From: an uncultured Eubacterium sp.
GTDB lineage: Bacteria > Bacillota > Clostridia > Oscillospirales > Acutalibacteraceae
Direction: 5' to 3'
NCBI GenBank assembly: GCA_944380635.1
Contig: CALWID010000009.1
Location: forward strand, 1 to 64,000
Length of the DNA: 64,000 bases
Shown here: positions 10,328 to 19,417 of the stretch, piece by piece
Numbering within the stretch: position 1 is the first letter of the stretch
Layout: the number at the start of each line of letters is the position of its first letter
Position numbers and translations under genes: made by a program
Notes under the pieces: model-generated
What the model saw: the letters and a program-made list of their open reading frames with translations, nothing else
What the model was told of the DNA's origin: nothing
Database searches by the model: none

Positions 10328-10661
10328 AAGCCCGCCTAAAAAGGCGGGCTTCAGGCTGTCGATAAAGTCGGTTGCACCGCGCGTAACTAAAAATACAGCA
10401 GACTATCATAAAAAAATAAATAAAGCGTAATAATGAAATCATAAATTCATTAAGTCAGAACTTAAAACAGAAATGCCGCACAACTGTGCGGCATTTGCGC
10501 TTTCCGCCTTTGCCGGATTTACCGTACCTCTGTACGCCTACAATCCGTCAAATGCGAAATCCAACTCGATTTCTCGATAGCCTCCCAGCGTGTCGGGAAA
10601 GACTTATTATCTCAATAAAACCTTTTTCGACACGCTGAAGCCCGCCTAAAAAGGCGGGCTT
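10328..10661. mobile_element. MITE-like element with terminal inverted repeats, no transposase
   Basis: This element fills most of the 371-bp gap between tam and rpsA. Its two ends are inverted copies of roughly 40 bp: AAGCCCGCC, a six-base A/T centre, GGCGGGCTTCAG, then a TGTCGA core with AAAG. Each end is itself a perfect 9-bp hairpin. Inside are further palindromes: GCCGCAC/GTGCGGC (10473-10492), an ATCCG/CGGAT arch around two GTAC sites (about 10514-10547), TCGATTTCTCGA (about 10566-10577), and an extra CAGCGTGTCG copy that pairs with the right end. No reading frame of note is present. No clear target-site duplication is visible. The right-hand hairpin lies 8 bp after the rpsA stop and may act as its terminator. 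Confidence 0.55.
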
Positions 10662-10668
10662 AATTATT

Positions 10669-12801
10669 TTATTCCTCCGCTGCTTCTGCGGCAGTATCTT
10701 CGGCGGGAGCCTCAGCAGTTTCCTGAGGAGCAGGTTCCTCGGTTACCTCTTCTGCGGGAGTTTCATCATCAGACTGGAGAGCGGGAATACCCTCTTCAGG
10801 CTTTTCAGTAAGTTGTTTCATTGAAAGGCTTACTCTCTTCTTATCAAAATCAATGTTGGTAATAAGAACATCAACCTCATCGCCTACTTTAAGAACATCA
10901 GCGGGAGTTTTAATTCTGCTCCAACTAATTTCGCTGATATGAATAAGGCCCTCAATGCCCGGAATAACCGTTGCGAAAGCGCCGAATGAAGTAATGCCAA
11001 CAATTTTAGCATTATTAATAACGGTGCCGACAGGATAATCTCTCTTGAGAATCTCCCACGGATTATCTTCTATCTTCTTGAAACCGAGGGAAATCTTTTT
11101 CTTTTCCTGGTCAAGGGATTTTATGTAAACTTCAACCTGGTCGCCTACTTTAACAACCTCTGACGGATGCTTAATGCGTGTCCATGAAAGTTCGCTAATA
11201 TGAATCATACCGTCAATACCGCCGATATCAACAAAAGCGCCGTAATTTGTAAGCGACTTAACGGTACCTGTAAGTTTCATACCCTCTTCAAGTTTTGACC
11301 AAGCCTCTTCACGCGCCTTTCTGCGCTCCTCGCTGAGAACCGCACGGATAGAACCGACTGCGCGCCTTCTTTGCTCATTAACATCAATAATCTTGAATCT
11401 TGCGGTTGTGCCCTTAAGAATATTAAGGTCTTCATTCTTGGGAACTCCTGAAAGTGAAGCAGGAATAAATACGCGGGTGCCCTTTACTGTTGCAAGAACT
11501 CCTCCGCGAACAACTGCGGTTACATAGCCCTCAAGAATTTCATCATTTTCTTTTGCCTTAACGATATCTTCCCAGCCTTTAAAACTATCTGTAAGTTTCT
11601 TTGAAAGTTTGAGAACGCCGTCCTGGTCATTTGTTTTAAGAATAATAAGATCAAGAACATCACCTTTTGAAACGATATCCTCGCACTTATCAAACGGCTC
11701 CGCAGAAAGGTCTTCACGCGCGATAACGCCTGTTTGCTTTCTTCCCGGAACATCCACGAATACTTCCGTGGGAGTAATGTTTTCAACAACACCTTTAACA
11801 ATTTTGCCGGTGTCATTCTCGCTGAAAGAGTGTTCGAGCATCTCTGCGAAGGTTTCACCATCAGCAGATGCTTCGACAGCAGCCTTATCGGCTTTATCAG
11901 CGGCTTCTGCTGTCTCCGCAACAGTTTGTGTTGCTTCAACTTCCTTTTCTTTAATTTCTTCGGACATGGTTTTAAGTACCTCCTTGATAATTACCGAGGG
12001 TGTAGACGCCCCGGCAGTAACTCCAACTACATTGAAACGCGAAAAATCCATATCGGTAAGCTCCGCAGCAGTCTCTATCAAGAAAGTGGGTGCATATTCC
12101 GAACAAACATCTTTCAATTTGCAAGTATTGGAAGAATGGCGACCTCCGATAACAAGCATAGCGTCACACTCTTTGGCAAGAGCGAGCGCCTCCGCCTGTC
12201 TTTCAGATGTTGCACTGCATATTGTATCAAAAATTTTGCAATTTGTACATACCTTTTTGAGAATTTTCTCGCATTTTTTCCATTCTTCCGTGCTGAAAGT
12301 GGTCTGAGAAACGCAAATTACGGATTTTTCAGAGTCAATTTTATATTTTTCTATAATTTCAGAAAGTTCTTCCCTGTTTTTAAACACATATGCTCTGCCT
12401 ACGCAGAATGAACGGATACCTTTAACTTCCGGGTGCTCTGAATCCCCTGCTATAAGCGTAACGGTGCCGGGTTCTGCCTTGCTGACAATTCTGTGAATTT
12501 TAAGCACAAACGGGCATGTTGCGTCTATATACTCAAGATTTTTTGATTTGATATAGTCAAGCGTTTCCTTTTCTATACCGTGTGTGCGGATAACTATTTT
12601 ATACCCGCTTTTACATTCATCGGGAGATGAAATATCGTTAACTCCTTTTGATTTAAGGTCTTCTACAAGTTGTTGATTATGTATAATGGGGCCGAGAGTG
12701 CAGACTTTTTCACCGTCCTCAACAAGTTTATATACAAGATTTACAGCGCGGTCAACCCCAAAGCAAAAGCCTGCGGTTTTGGCAAGTTTAATTTCTTTCA
12801 T
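10669..12801 (-). CDS. ispH: IspH fused to ribosomal protein S1
   Basis: One 710-residue frame joins two essential activities. Residues 1-280 are 4-hydroxy-3-methylbut-2-enyl diphosphate reductase, the last MEP-pathway step. The three iron-sulfur cysteines are C13 (GFCFGV), C96 (DATCPFV) and C195 (TICSAT), with H41, H74, H123 and the SSNT loop at 223-226. An acidic Ala-rich linker (281-330) leads to four S1 RNA-binding domains at about 331-402, 421-487, 508-575 and 592-663. The last two are most canonical (GAFVDIGGIDGMIHISELSW). The C-terminus is a Glu/Ala tail. This fusion is known in Clostridia. The gene follows cmk and plsC and overlaps plsC by 14 bp. Confidence 0.95.
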   Translation of the reverse strand: MKEIKLAKTAGFCFGVDRAVNLVYKLVEDGEKVCTLGPIIHNQQLVEDLKSKGVNDISSPDECKSGYKIVIRTHGIEKETLDYIKSKNLEYIDATCPFVLKIHRIVSKAEPGTVTLIAGDSEHPEVKGIRSFCVGRAYVFKNREELSEIIEKYKIDSEKSVICVSQTTFSTEEWKKCEKILKKVCTNCKIFDTICSATSERQAEALALAKECDAMLVIGGRHSSNTCKLKDVCSEYAPTFLIETAAELTDMDFSRFNVVGVTAGASTPSVIIKEVLKTMSEEIKEKEVEATQTVAETAEAADKADKAAVEASADGETFAEMLEHSFSENDTGKIVKGVVENITPTEVFVDVPGRKQTGVIAREDLSAEPFDKCEDIVSKGDVLDLIILKTNDQDGVLKLSKKLTDSFKGWEDIVKAKENDEILEGYVTAVVRGGVLATVKGTRVFIPASLSGVPKNEDLNILKGTTARFKIIDVNEQRRRAVGSIRAVLSEERRKAREEAWSKLEEGMKLTGTVKSLTNYGAFVDIGGIDGMIHISELSWTRIKHPSEVVKVGDQVEVYIKSLDQEKKKISLGFKKIEDNPWEILKRDYPVGTVINNAKIVGITSFGAFATVIPGIEGLIHISEISWSRIKTPADVLKVGDEVDVLITNIDFDKKRVSLSMKQLTEKPEEGIPALQSDDETPAEEVTEEPAPQETAEAPAEDTAAEAAEE

Positions 12802-13450
12802 TATGTTCTGCCTCCCACAACTCGGTAATTTTATTCATTACCGTATTTGCGGCGTTTTTAATATCATGAGGGGTTATTTCTTCCTTATTAAGCCCCATAT
12901 CTTCAAGAGAAAGCAATTTTCCGTATGTAACAACTACTTTTCTGCCTGCTTTAATCGGCCCGTTGCAATAGATTGCAGCGGGAAGCACAGCGGCGTTAGT
13001 TGCCTTTGCTATAACGGCAACGCCCGATTTTGCTTTTTGCGGCACGCCGTTTTTATCCTTGATTCTTTTTCCTTCGGGGCAGATTGCCATTACATGCCCC
13101 TCTTCAATAATTTTTTCACCGTATTCAATAGCGGAAGTATCGCCTTTTCCTCTTTTTACGGGAAAGCCGTACAGGTGCTTAATTACCCAGCCGACTATCG
13201 GGTTTTTAAAAAGTTCCACTTTTGCCATAAAATGCAGAGGCGGCACCTCTTTAGGCATTGAAACGAAAACGGGGTCAAACGCGCATGTATGGTTAATGGC
13301 TACTATGTATCTTCCGTCCGACTCGGACGGAACATTTTCAAGCCCTTTGAATTCTAATTTATATATTACTTTGAACAAAGGGCCGAAAACTTTTTTAACA
13401 AAACCGTAAAATTTATAATGCTTAACCTTGCTGTAATCAAAACTAACCAT
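12788..13450 (-). CDS. plsC: 1-acylglycerol-3-phosphate acyltransferase
   Basis: PlsC adds the second acyl chain to lysophosphatidic acid at the inner membrane face. The 220-residue protein shows the catalytic HX4D motif as NHTCAFD, the phosphate-binding CPEGKRI where the family often has EGTR, and a late AAIYCNGP block. A hydrophobic stretch near the N-terminus (GPLFKVIYKL) may contact the membrane. It overlaps cmk by 8 bp at the start, with GGAGAAAAT upstream, and overlaps ispH-rpsA by 14 bp at the end. Confidence 0.93.
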   Translation of the reverse strand: MVSFDYSKVKHYKFYGFVKKVFGPLFKVIYKLEFKGLENVPSESDGRYIVAINHTCAFDPVFVSMPKEVPPLHFMAKVELFKNPIVGWVIKHLYGFPVKRGKGDTSAIEYGEKIIEEGHVMAICPEGKRIKDKNGVPQKAKSGVAVIAKATNAAVLPAAIYCNGPIKAGRKVVVTYGKLLSLEDMGLNKEEITPHDIKNAANTVMNKITELWEAEHNERN

Positions 13451-14111
13451 TTATTTTCTCCTTAATAACCGAAACAATCATTTTTATACTTTCGGGCAGG
13501 TCTTTACCCGTAGTATCCGCCATAACTGATTCATCAGTTGGCTTTAAAGGGGCGATTTTTCTGTGGCTGTCCTGATAATCACGGTCATTTACATCTTTTA
13601 AGACATCCTCATATTTTACATTCTGACCCTTTTCCAAAAGTTCTTTATATCTTCTTTCAGCCCTGCATTCGGGAGAAGCATAAAGAAAAATTTTTACATC
13701 GGCATTCGGCAAAACTACCGTACCTATATCTCTGCCGTCCATAATAACATTATTTTCACGGGCGATAGAGCGCTGAAGTTCAAGCAGAAATTCCCTTACC
13801 GCCGGAATCTGAGATACAGAAGACGCCGCCATAGATATTTCAGGCGTTCTTATAAGCAAAGAAACATCTTCTCCGTTCAGGTATACCCTTTGCTCGCCGT
13901 TTTCGTCAAATTTAAGCCGAACGGTAACGGCTGAAAGCATATCTGCAATTTTTTCTTCGCTGCCCAGTATATTTTGTCTTTGAGCGGCAAGAGCAACGGC
14001 TCTGTAAAGCGCGCCGGTATCAACATAAATATATCCGAGTTCTTTTGCCGCACCGCGCGCAACGGTGCTTTTTCCCGCTCCGGCGGGGCCGTCTATGGCA
14101 ACATTAACCAT
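13443..14111 (-). CDS. cmk: Cytidylate kinase
   Basis: Cmk phosphorylates CMP and dCMP. The P-loop AIDGPAGAGKSTVARG opens the protein. YVDTGALYRAVAL is the CMP-binding region and MDGRDIGTVVLPNADVKIFLYA is the family core, with the lid RDYQDSHRKIAPLKP after it. The length of 222 residues is normal. It belongs to the flavoprotein-cmk-plsC-ispH/rpsA run. The cmk-rpsA neighbourhood is common in bacteria. Confidence 0.96.
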   Translation of the reverse strand: MVNVAIDGPAGAGKSTVARGAAKELGYIYVDTGALYRAVALAAQRQNILGSEEKIADMLSAVTVRLKFDENGEQRVYLNGEDVSLLIRTPEISMAASSVSQIPAVREFLLELQRSIARENNVIMDGRDIGTVVLPNADVKIFLYASPECRAERRYKELLEKGQNVKYEDVLKDVNDRDYQDSHRKIAPLKPTDESVMADTTGKDLPESIKMIVSVIKEKING

Positions 14112-14132
14112 ATTAAAACAACCTTTCTTTAG

Positions 14133-15356
14133 TTACATATTTTCTCCGCATAATTTTCCGGTGGAAAAGGCTATTTGCAGATTAAAACCGCCTGTATAGG
14201 CGTCCACATCAATTATTTCACCGGCAAAATAGAGATTTTCAATTATTTTGGAGCGCATTGTTTTAGGATCTATTTCCTTAACATTTATGCCGCCCCTTGT
14301 TATTATTGCGGAATCAATTGAATAAAATCCCGAAATATTCACTTCCATATTTTTCAGCAGATGAACAAGATTTTTTCTTTCTTCACGAGTGATTTCATTA
14401 ACCTTTTTATGGATTGGCACGCCCCAAAGAGATACAGCCGCGGGGATAAGCTTTTTAGGCAGAAGTTTTGAAAGTGAATTAATAATATCCCTGTTTTTAA
14501 ATTCTGCAAAATCACGCTGAATGCGTTTATCAAGAGTATCGTAATCAAGAGCGGGTTTTAAATCAATAACTATTTTATAACCGCCGCTTTCGGGATTATC
14601 AATATGGCTGGAGGCAGAGAGTATAACAGGCCCGCTCACGCCGTAATGGGTAAAAAGCATTTCACCGAAATCAGAATAAACCGCTGTGCCGTTTTTTAAA
14701 AGTTTTATTGAAATATTTCTTAAACTCAGGCCCTGAAGTCCTGGCACAAAATCATCACTGCTTTTCAGCGAAACAAGAGCGGGAGTAATCTCAGTAACAG
14801 TATGGCCTGCGCTTTTTGCAAGAATATAACCGTCCCCTGTTGAGCCTGTTGCGGGATAACTTTTGCCGCCGGTACATAGAGCAACGCTGTTACAATCTAT
14901 TTTACTGCCGTCCTCCAAAACCACGGATTTGATTTTATTTTCATCAAAAACAAACGCCTTTGCGGCGCAGTGAATAAATTTAACGCCGTTGTTTTTTGCA
15001 TTTCTTACAAGAGCGTCGGAAATATCCTTAGCACAGTCCGACTTTGGGAAAACCCTGCTTCCCCTTTCAACTTTTAGCGGTACGCCGAGTTCCTCAAAAA
15101 AAGACATGGTATCATACGGCATAAAAGAAGAAAACGCTGAATAAAGGAATCTTGGGTTTCGGGGAACATTTGAAATAAGGTCTGAAATATCAAAACAGGC
15201 GTTTGTAACATTGCACCTGCCTTTTCCCGTAATTGAGACTTTTTTCGCGCAAACGGGCATTTTTTCTATTACAACGGTATCTTTACCGCGGGCAGCGCAT
15301 ACCGCCGCCGCCATAAGGCCGGAGGCTCCGCCGCCAATAATTACTGATTTAGACAT
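14133..15356 (-). CDS. YhiN/HI0933-family FAD-dependent oxidoreductase
   Basis: A flavoprotein of the HI0933/YhiN group, whose best-studied clostridial relative is BaiN, a bile-acid reductase; the substrate here is unknown. The Rossmann FAD motif VIIGGGASGLMAAAVCAARG starts the protein. The family motifs KVSITGKGRCNVTN and the C-terminal GGINVKEIDPKTM and FAGEIIDVDAYTGGFNLQIAFSTG are intact. I use the ATG at 15356 (407 residues), close behind GAGG; an in-frame TTG at 15365 has no ribosome site. It lies 21 bp upstream of cmk. Confidence 0.9.
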   Translation of the reverse strand: MSKSVIIGGGASGLMAAAVCAARGKDTVVIEKMPVCAKKVSITGKGRCNVTNACFDISDLISNVPRNPRFLYSAFSSFMPYDTMSFFEELGVPLKVERGSRVFPKSDCAKDISDALVRNAKNNGVKFIHCAAKAFVFDENKIKSVVLEDGSKIDCNSVALCTGGKSYPATGSTGDGYILAKSAGHTVTEITPALVSLKSSDDFVPGLQGLSLRNISIKLLKNGTAVYSDFGEMLFTHYGVSGPVILSASSHIDNPESGGYKIVIDLKPALDYDTLDKRIQRDFAEFKNRDIINSLSKLLPKKLIPAAVSLWGVPIHKKVNEITREERKNLVHLLKNMEVNISGFYSIDSAIITRGGINVKEIDPKTMRSKIIENLYFAGEIIDVDAYTGGFNLQIAFSTGKLCGENM

Positions 15357-15396
15357 AATCCTCAACTTTTTTATTAAAATACTAAATTATTATAAT

Positions 15397-17298
15397 TTAA
15401 TCAGATATACTTGTCAATTCCTCTGATTTTTCCATCCACTCTTCAAGCAGCGAATCTCTTATTTCCGTTTTTTTCTGAAGTTCTTCATTGATTGCAAGGA
15501 ACTGCTCATAAGGCGGATTTGAATTTAATTTTTCCTCAATAAGGGCGATTTCTTCTTCTATATCCTCAATACTGCTCTCAAGGCGCGAAACGGCAGTTTT
15601 TAACTTTCTTTGCCTGCTTGCAAGTTCCTTACGCATTTTATAATCATTGATTTTTGGCTTTTCCGTTTTATTTTGCTTAACTTCCTGCGCCGCCTGAAAT
15701 CGCATTTTTGCATCAGTATAATCGTTATAATTACCTATATATTTGTTAATGCCGGCGGGAGTGAGTTCCAAAACAACAGTGGCAAGTTTATTTATGAAAT
15801 ATCTGTCGTGCGAAACAATAAGCATTGTGCCCGAATAATTGAGAAGTGTATTTTCAAGTTCTTCTCTCGAATAAGCGTCAAGATGATTAGTGGGCTCATC
15901 AAGCAAAAGAAAATTATATTTACCAAGCATAAGTTTTAACAGAGCAACTCTTGCCCTTTCGCCGCCGGAACAGTCAGAAAGGCGTTTATAAACCTCGTCT
16001 CCTCTGAAAAGAAATGCGGCAAGTGCGTTTCTGACGCTTGTTTCGGTCATTGAGGGAAACGCAGACCACACTTCTTCAAGCGCGGATTTATTAAGGTCAA
16101 GTTTTTCCTGCACCTGGTCAAAATACCCTGTAAAAAGATTGGCGCCGAATTTAAATCTGCCGGTATCCGGCGTATAATCGCCTGTTAAAATCTTTAAAAG
16201 AGTTGTTTTGCCGCAGCCGTTATCACCAACTAAAAATACGCGCTCGCCGCGCCTGATATTAAAAGATACATTTTCAAAAATTTTTTTATCTCCGAAAGAT
16301 TTAGAAACGCCGCTGACGCTTAGCACATCTTCGCCTGATACGCACTTGGGTGTAAAATCAAAACGAATTTTTTTCTGAGCGGCGTCCGGTGCAACGAGTT
16401 GAGCCTTTATACGCTCAATCACCTTTTCCTTGCTTTCCGCCGTTTTAATATTCTTTTCTCTGTTCCAGCGGCGCTGCTGCTCTATAATTCCCTCAAGGCG
16501 TTCTATTTCTTTCAAATCATTTTCATATTTATCGGCGATTGCTTTCTGCTCCGCCTCTTTTTTTACAAGAAATTCAGAATAATTGCCTTTATACGAACGA
16601 AGTTTGCCGCAATCGAGTTCTATGGTTTTATTAGTTACCTTATCAAGGAAATATCTGTCGTGCGATATAACAATGAACGCGCCGGAAAACGAAGTCAAAA
16701 AGCCTTCCAGCCATTCAACAGAAGTGATATCAAGATGATTTGTAGGCTCGTCAAGGAGAAGCAGGTCAGCGCGTGAGAGCAGAAGTTTTGAAAGTATCAG
16801 TTTTGACCTCTGCCCGCCGGAAAGCGCAGAAGTGGGTTTTGAAAAATCGCTTTCATCAAAACCAAGGCCTATTAAAGCGGAGCGGGTAAGGCTTTTATAA
16901 GTTGCGCCGCCGTTTCTTAAAAACTGTTCGTTTAAAAAATCCTGGCGCGCAATCAGTTCCTTTGACGGCTTCACTGTTAGTTTTGCCGAAATTTCCTCAA
17001 GTTCCTTTTCCGTTTCAATAAGGTCTGAAAACACGGAAACAAGTTCATCATAAACCGTTTTATTATCAGAGCAGGTATGCTGCTCCATATAGCCGAGTTT
17101 AACATTTTTTCCTATAAAAGCGCCGCCGGATGTAGGGCTGTATTCGCCTGTTAAAACTTTAAAAAGAGAAGTTTTGCCCGCGCCGTTAGCGCCGACAAGG
17201 CCAACCTTATCCTTATCGCCCATTTCAAAAGAAATATTCTCAAAAAGTGTTTTTTCACCGAATGCCAAAGTTAAATTCTGAATATTAAGGCACGCCAT
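15397..17298 (-). CDS. ABC-F family ATPase
   Basis: A soluble tandem ATPase without membrane domain. ABC-F proteins act on the ribosome in translation, and some protect against antibiotics. Domain 1 has Walker A GANGAGKTS and signature LSGGQRSK with LLLDEPTNHLD. A charged helical linker around residues 235-310 is the P-site tRNA interaction motif of the family. Domain 2 has GDNGCGKTT and CSGGERAR. A C-terminal coiled coil (about 555-625) resembles the Uup/YdiF type. At 633 residues it is of usual length. A housekeeping rather than resistance role is inferred from its place before core genes. Confidence 0.9.
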   Translation of the reverse strand: MACLNIQNLTLAFGEKTLFENISFEMGDKDKVGLVGANGAGKTSLFKVLTGEYSPTSGGAFIGKNVKLGYMEQHTCSDNKTVYDELVSVFSDLIETEKELEEISAKLTVKPSKELIARQDFLNEQFLRNGGATYKSLTRSALIGLGFDESDFSKPTSALSGGQRSKLILSKLLLSRADLLLLDEPTNHLDITSVEWLEGFLTSFSGAFIVISHDRYFLDKVTNKTIELDCGKLRSYKGNYSEFLVKKEAEQKAIADKYENDLKEIERLEGIIEQQRRWNREKNIKTAESKEKVIERIKAQLVAPDAAQKKIRFDFTPKCVSGEDVLSVSGVSKSFGDKKIFENVSFNIRRGERVFLVGDNGCGKTTLLKILTGDYTPDTGRFKFGANLFTGYFDQVQEKLDLNKSALEEVWSAFPSMTETSVRNALAAFLFRGDEVYKRLSDCSGGERARVALLKLMLGKYNFLLLDEPTNHLDAYSREELENTLLNYSGTMLIVSHDRYFINKLATVVLELTPAGINKYIGNYNDYTDAKMRFQAAQEVKQNKTEKPKINDYKMRKELASRQRKLKTAVSRLESSIEDIEEEIALIEEKLNSNPPYEQFLAINEELQKKTEIRDSLLEEWMEKSEELTSISD

Positions 17299-17347
17299 AA
17301 CTTCACTTCCTTTCAGGTTACCGAAGTATATTTTACACTATAAAGCC

Positions 17348-17376
17348 TTGAATGTGAAGTGAAATTTTGATATTAT
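17348..17376 (+). promoter_or_regulatory. manA: Promoter of manA with duplicated -10 region
   Basis: TTGAAT (17348-17353), a 17-bp spacer and TATTAT (17371-17376) fit sigma-A. The 12-mer GATATTATTAAT around the -10 is repeated exactly at 17369-17380 and 17384-17395. Confidence 0.5.
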
Positions 17377-17428
17377 TAATTAAGATATTATTAATACGCA
17401 ACATTAAATAACAAAAGAGGTTTTTAAA

Positions 17429-18382
17429 ATGGAAATACTTAAACTGAACCCCGTATTTAAAGATTACATTTGGGGCGGCACGCGCCTGCGTGATGAATTT
17501 AAAATGAAAACCGATATAAACCCGGTTGCCGAGGGCTGGATGCTTGCCTGCCACAAAGACGGAATGAATACTATTGACTCAGGCAAGTATAACAACAAAA
17601 CGCTTCAGGAAGTAATAGACATTGAAGGAAGCGTAAAAATGCTGGGTAAAAACAGTGAAAAGTTTGCTTACTTTCCGGTTTTGATAAAGATTATTGACGC
17701 AAAGGACAATCTTTCAATTCAGGTTCACCCGGATGACGAATACGCAAGAAGAGTAGAGCACGAATTCGGGAAGACTGAAATATGGTATGTGCTTGACGCG
17801 GACGAAGGCGCAGAACTTATTTACGGATTTAAAAATAAAATTTCCAAAGAGGAATTCAGAAAAGCCATTGAAAACAACACCCTGCCTGAAGTTTTAAACA
17901 GCGTAAAAGTGCATAAGGGCGACCTCTTTTTCATTGAGGCGGGAACGGTGCATGCAATTGGAAAAGGCACATTGATAGCCGAGATTCAGCAAAACAGCAA
18001 CTCTACTTACAGAGTGTACGACTACGGCAGGCTCGGAAAAGACGGAAAGCCAAGGGAACTTCACATTGACAAAGCCGTTGATGTAACGGTTACAGAGCCG
18101 CCGAAATACGGCACTAAACCCCAGGGCGAGCCGGAAAAAATAAACGGCGGCAAAAAGCAACTGCTGACTTCCTGCGAACTGTTTACCGTTTACAGATATG
18201 ACTGCGAAAGCGAGATTGAACTTACTGCCGGCGAAGAAAGTTTTAATCATCTGCTCATAATTGAAGGAAACGGAAATATAAACGGCAGGCAATTTAAAAA
18301 GGGCGACAGTTATTTTGTGCCTGCCGGATACGGCAAATACAAAATTGAAGGAAACGCAGAAATTATTCTTACAAAAATTTAA
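17429..18382 (+). CDS. manA: Mannose-6-phosphate isomerase, class I
   Basis: ManA interconverts mannose 6-phosphate and fructose 6-phosphate with a zinc ion. The 317-residue protein is of the short Firmicutes type. Visible motifs are the start LKLNPVFKDYIWGGTRL, the zinc-binding LSIQVHPDDEYA and FIEAGTVHAIGKGTLIAEIQQNSNSTYRVYD with conserved His and Glu ligands. An AAGAGG site precedes the ATG. It is monocistronic, ending at the strong terminator 18411-18448, and probably feeds mannose into glycolysis or supplies mannose phosphates. Confidence 0.95.
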   Translation: MEILKLNPVFKDYIWGGTRLRDEFKMKTDINPVAEGWMLACHKDGMNTIDSGKYNNKTLQEVIDIEGSVKMLGKNSEKFAYFPVLIKIIDAKDNLSIQVHPDDEYARRVEHEFGKTEIWYVLDADEGAELIYGFKNKISKEEFRKAIENNTLPEVLNSVKVHKGDLFFIEAGTVHAIGKGTLIAEIQQNSNSTYRVYDYGRLGKDGKPRELHIDKAVDVTVTEPPKYGTKPQGEPEKINGGKKQLLTSCELFTVYRYDCESEIELTAGEESFNHLLIIEGNGNINGRQFKKGDSYFVPAGYGKYKIEGNAEIILTKI

Positions 18383-18410
18383 AAATTGATAAAACAAAAT
18401 AAATGAATAA

Positions 18411-18448
18411 AAAGTCGTTAGTACGGGCAATATACTAACGACTTTTTT
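18411..18448 (+). terminator. Terminator between manA and DUF378 gene
   Basis: AAGTCGTTAGTA and TACTAACGACTT form a 12-bp perfect stem followed by T residues. It ends only about 17 bp before the next start codon, so readthrough into the DUF378 gene is probably limited. Confidence 0.85.
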
Positions 18449-18464
18449 ATTTGGAGATGAGAAA

Positions 18465-18671
18465 ATGACGATTATTAACAGAATAGCATTAATCCTTAAC
18501 ATAATAGGCGGACTCAACTGGGGTCTTATAGGTCTTTTTAAGTTTGACCTTGTAGCGTGGATATGCGGCGGGCAGGACAGCGTTATAGCAAGAATAATTT
18601 ACAGCCTTGTAGGTCTTGCTGCAATTTGGTGCATAAGCCTGCTTTTCAGAAGAAATGTAGTTGAGGAATAG
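18465..18671 (+). CDS. DUF378 small membrane protein
   Basis: A 68-residue protein with two predicted membrane helices (IALILNIIGGLNWGLIGLF and IIYSLVGLAAIWCISLLF) joined by a short loop. The GGLNWGLIGLF motif defines the DUF378 family. Function is unknown. GGAGATGA is a good ribosome site. With a strong terminator just upstream, its promoter would have to lie within or before that hairpin, and none is obvious. Confidence 0.85.
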   Translation: MTIINRIALILNIIGGLNWGLIGLFKFDLVAWICGGQDSVIARIIYSLVGLAAIWCISLLFRRNVVEE

Positions 18672-18709
18672 TCATCAGCGGTGCGGACAAACCACGCCGC
18701 GTACATATA

Positions 18710-19417
18710 TTACGCATATTCTTTCATAATCTGTGTCTTAATTTTCTGAATTATTCTTTTTTCAAGGCGCGAAATATAACTTTGCGATATTCCCATAAGG
18801 TCTGCAAGTTCTTTTTGCGTATGCTCCTTTTCCCCGAGTATGCCGAAACGCTTTTTCATTAATTCGCGCTCTTTTTCCGGCAGGGAAAGAATTATTTTAA
18901 GCAGCAGCGCCTTTTCGTCATTATACTCTATATCGTTTGAAATCTCATCCGGCTCGCTGCCCAAAACATCACGCAAAGTAAGTTCATTACCGTCCCAATC
19001 AATACTTAAAGGCTCGTCAAAACTCATTTCAAATTTAGCGCTGCTTATTTTTCGCAGGTGCATCAAAATTTCATTTTCAATACAGCGGGAGGCATAAGTG
19101 GCTAATTTTATATTTTTTTGCGGGTCAAATGTTTTAACCGCTTTCATCAAACCTATTGTGCCTATGGAAACAAGGTCTTCGGTTGAAGTTGCGCAGCCCT
19201 CAAATTTTTTTGCTATATATACAACAAGCCGCAGATTATGCGTTATAAGCAATTCGCGGTGTGTATCATCCCCTGCTTTCAGTTCTCGCATAACCGTATC
19301 CTCTTCCTCTTTGGTGAGCGGAGGGGGTAAAGTTTCCGGCCCGTTTATGTAATAACAATTCTTTTTAAAAAGCCTGTTTAAAATTCTTAAGAAAAAAAGT
19401 TTAATATTTTTTAGCAT
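18710..19417 (-). CDS. sigE: Sporulation sigma factor SigE precursor
   Basis: Pro-sigma-E controls early mother-cell gene expression after cleavage of an N-terminal pro-sequence. The N-terminal region is basic and hydrophobic ([23 protein letters not shown]), fitting the membrane-associated pro-peptide, and is followed by [10 protein letters not shown] as in other SigE proteins. Sigma region 2 is [16 protein letters not shown] to [15 protein letters not shown]; region 4 ends with [22 protein letters not shown]. The length of 235 residues is normal. It overlaps spoIIGA by 17 bp. sigG, which follows in Bacillus, is not present here. Confidence 0.96.
   Translation of the reverse strand: MLKNIKLFFLRILNRLFKKNCYYINGPETLPPPLTKEEEDTVMRELKAGDDTHRELLITHNLRLVVYIAKKFEGCATSTEDLVSIGTIGLMKAVKTFDPQKNIKLATYASRCIENEILMHLRKISSAKFEMSFDEPLSIDWDGNELTLRDVLGSEPDEISNDIEYNDEKALLLKIILSLPEKERELMKKRFGILGEKEHTQKELADLMGISQSYISRLEKRIIQKIKTQIMKEYA

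Noticed and set aside
11609-12411. Two plus-strand frames of about 230 codons opposite ispH-rpsA
   Set aside because: They are antisense to highly conserved IspH motifs and the linker, are low-complexity, and have no ribosome site.
17894-18517. A 207-codon minus-strand frame across manA and its terminator
   Set aside because: It runs through the manA zinc motifs and a 12-bp terminator stem; a shadow frame.
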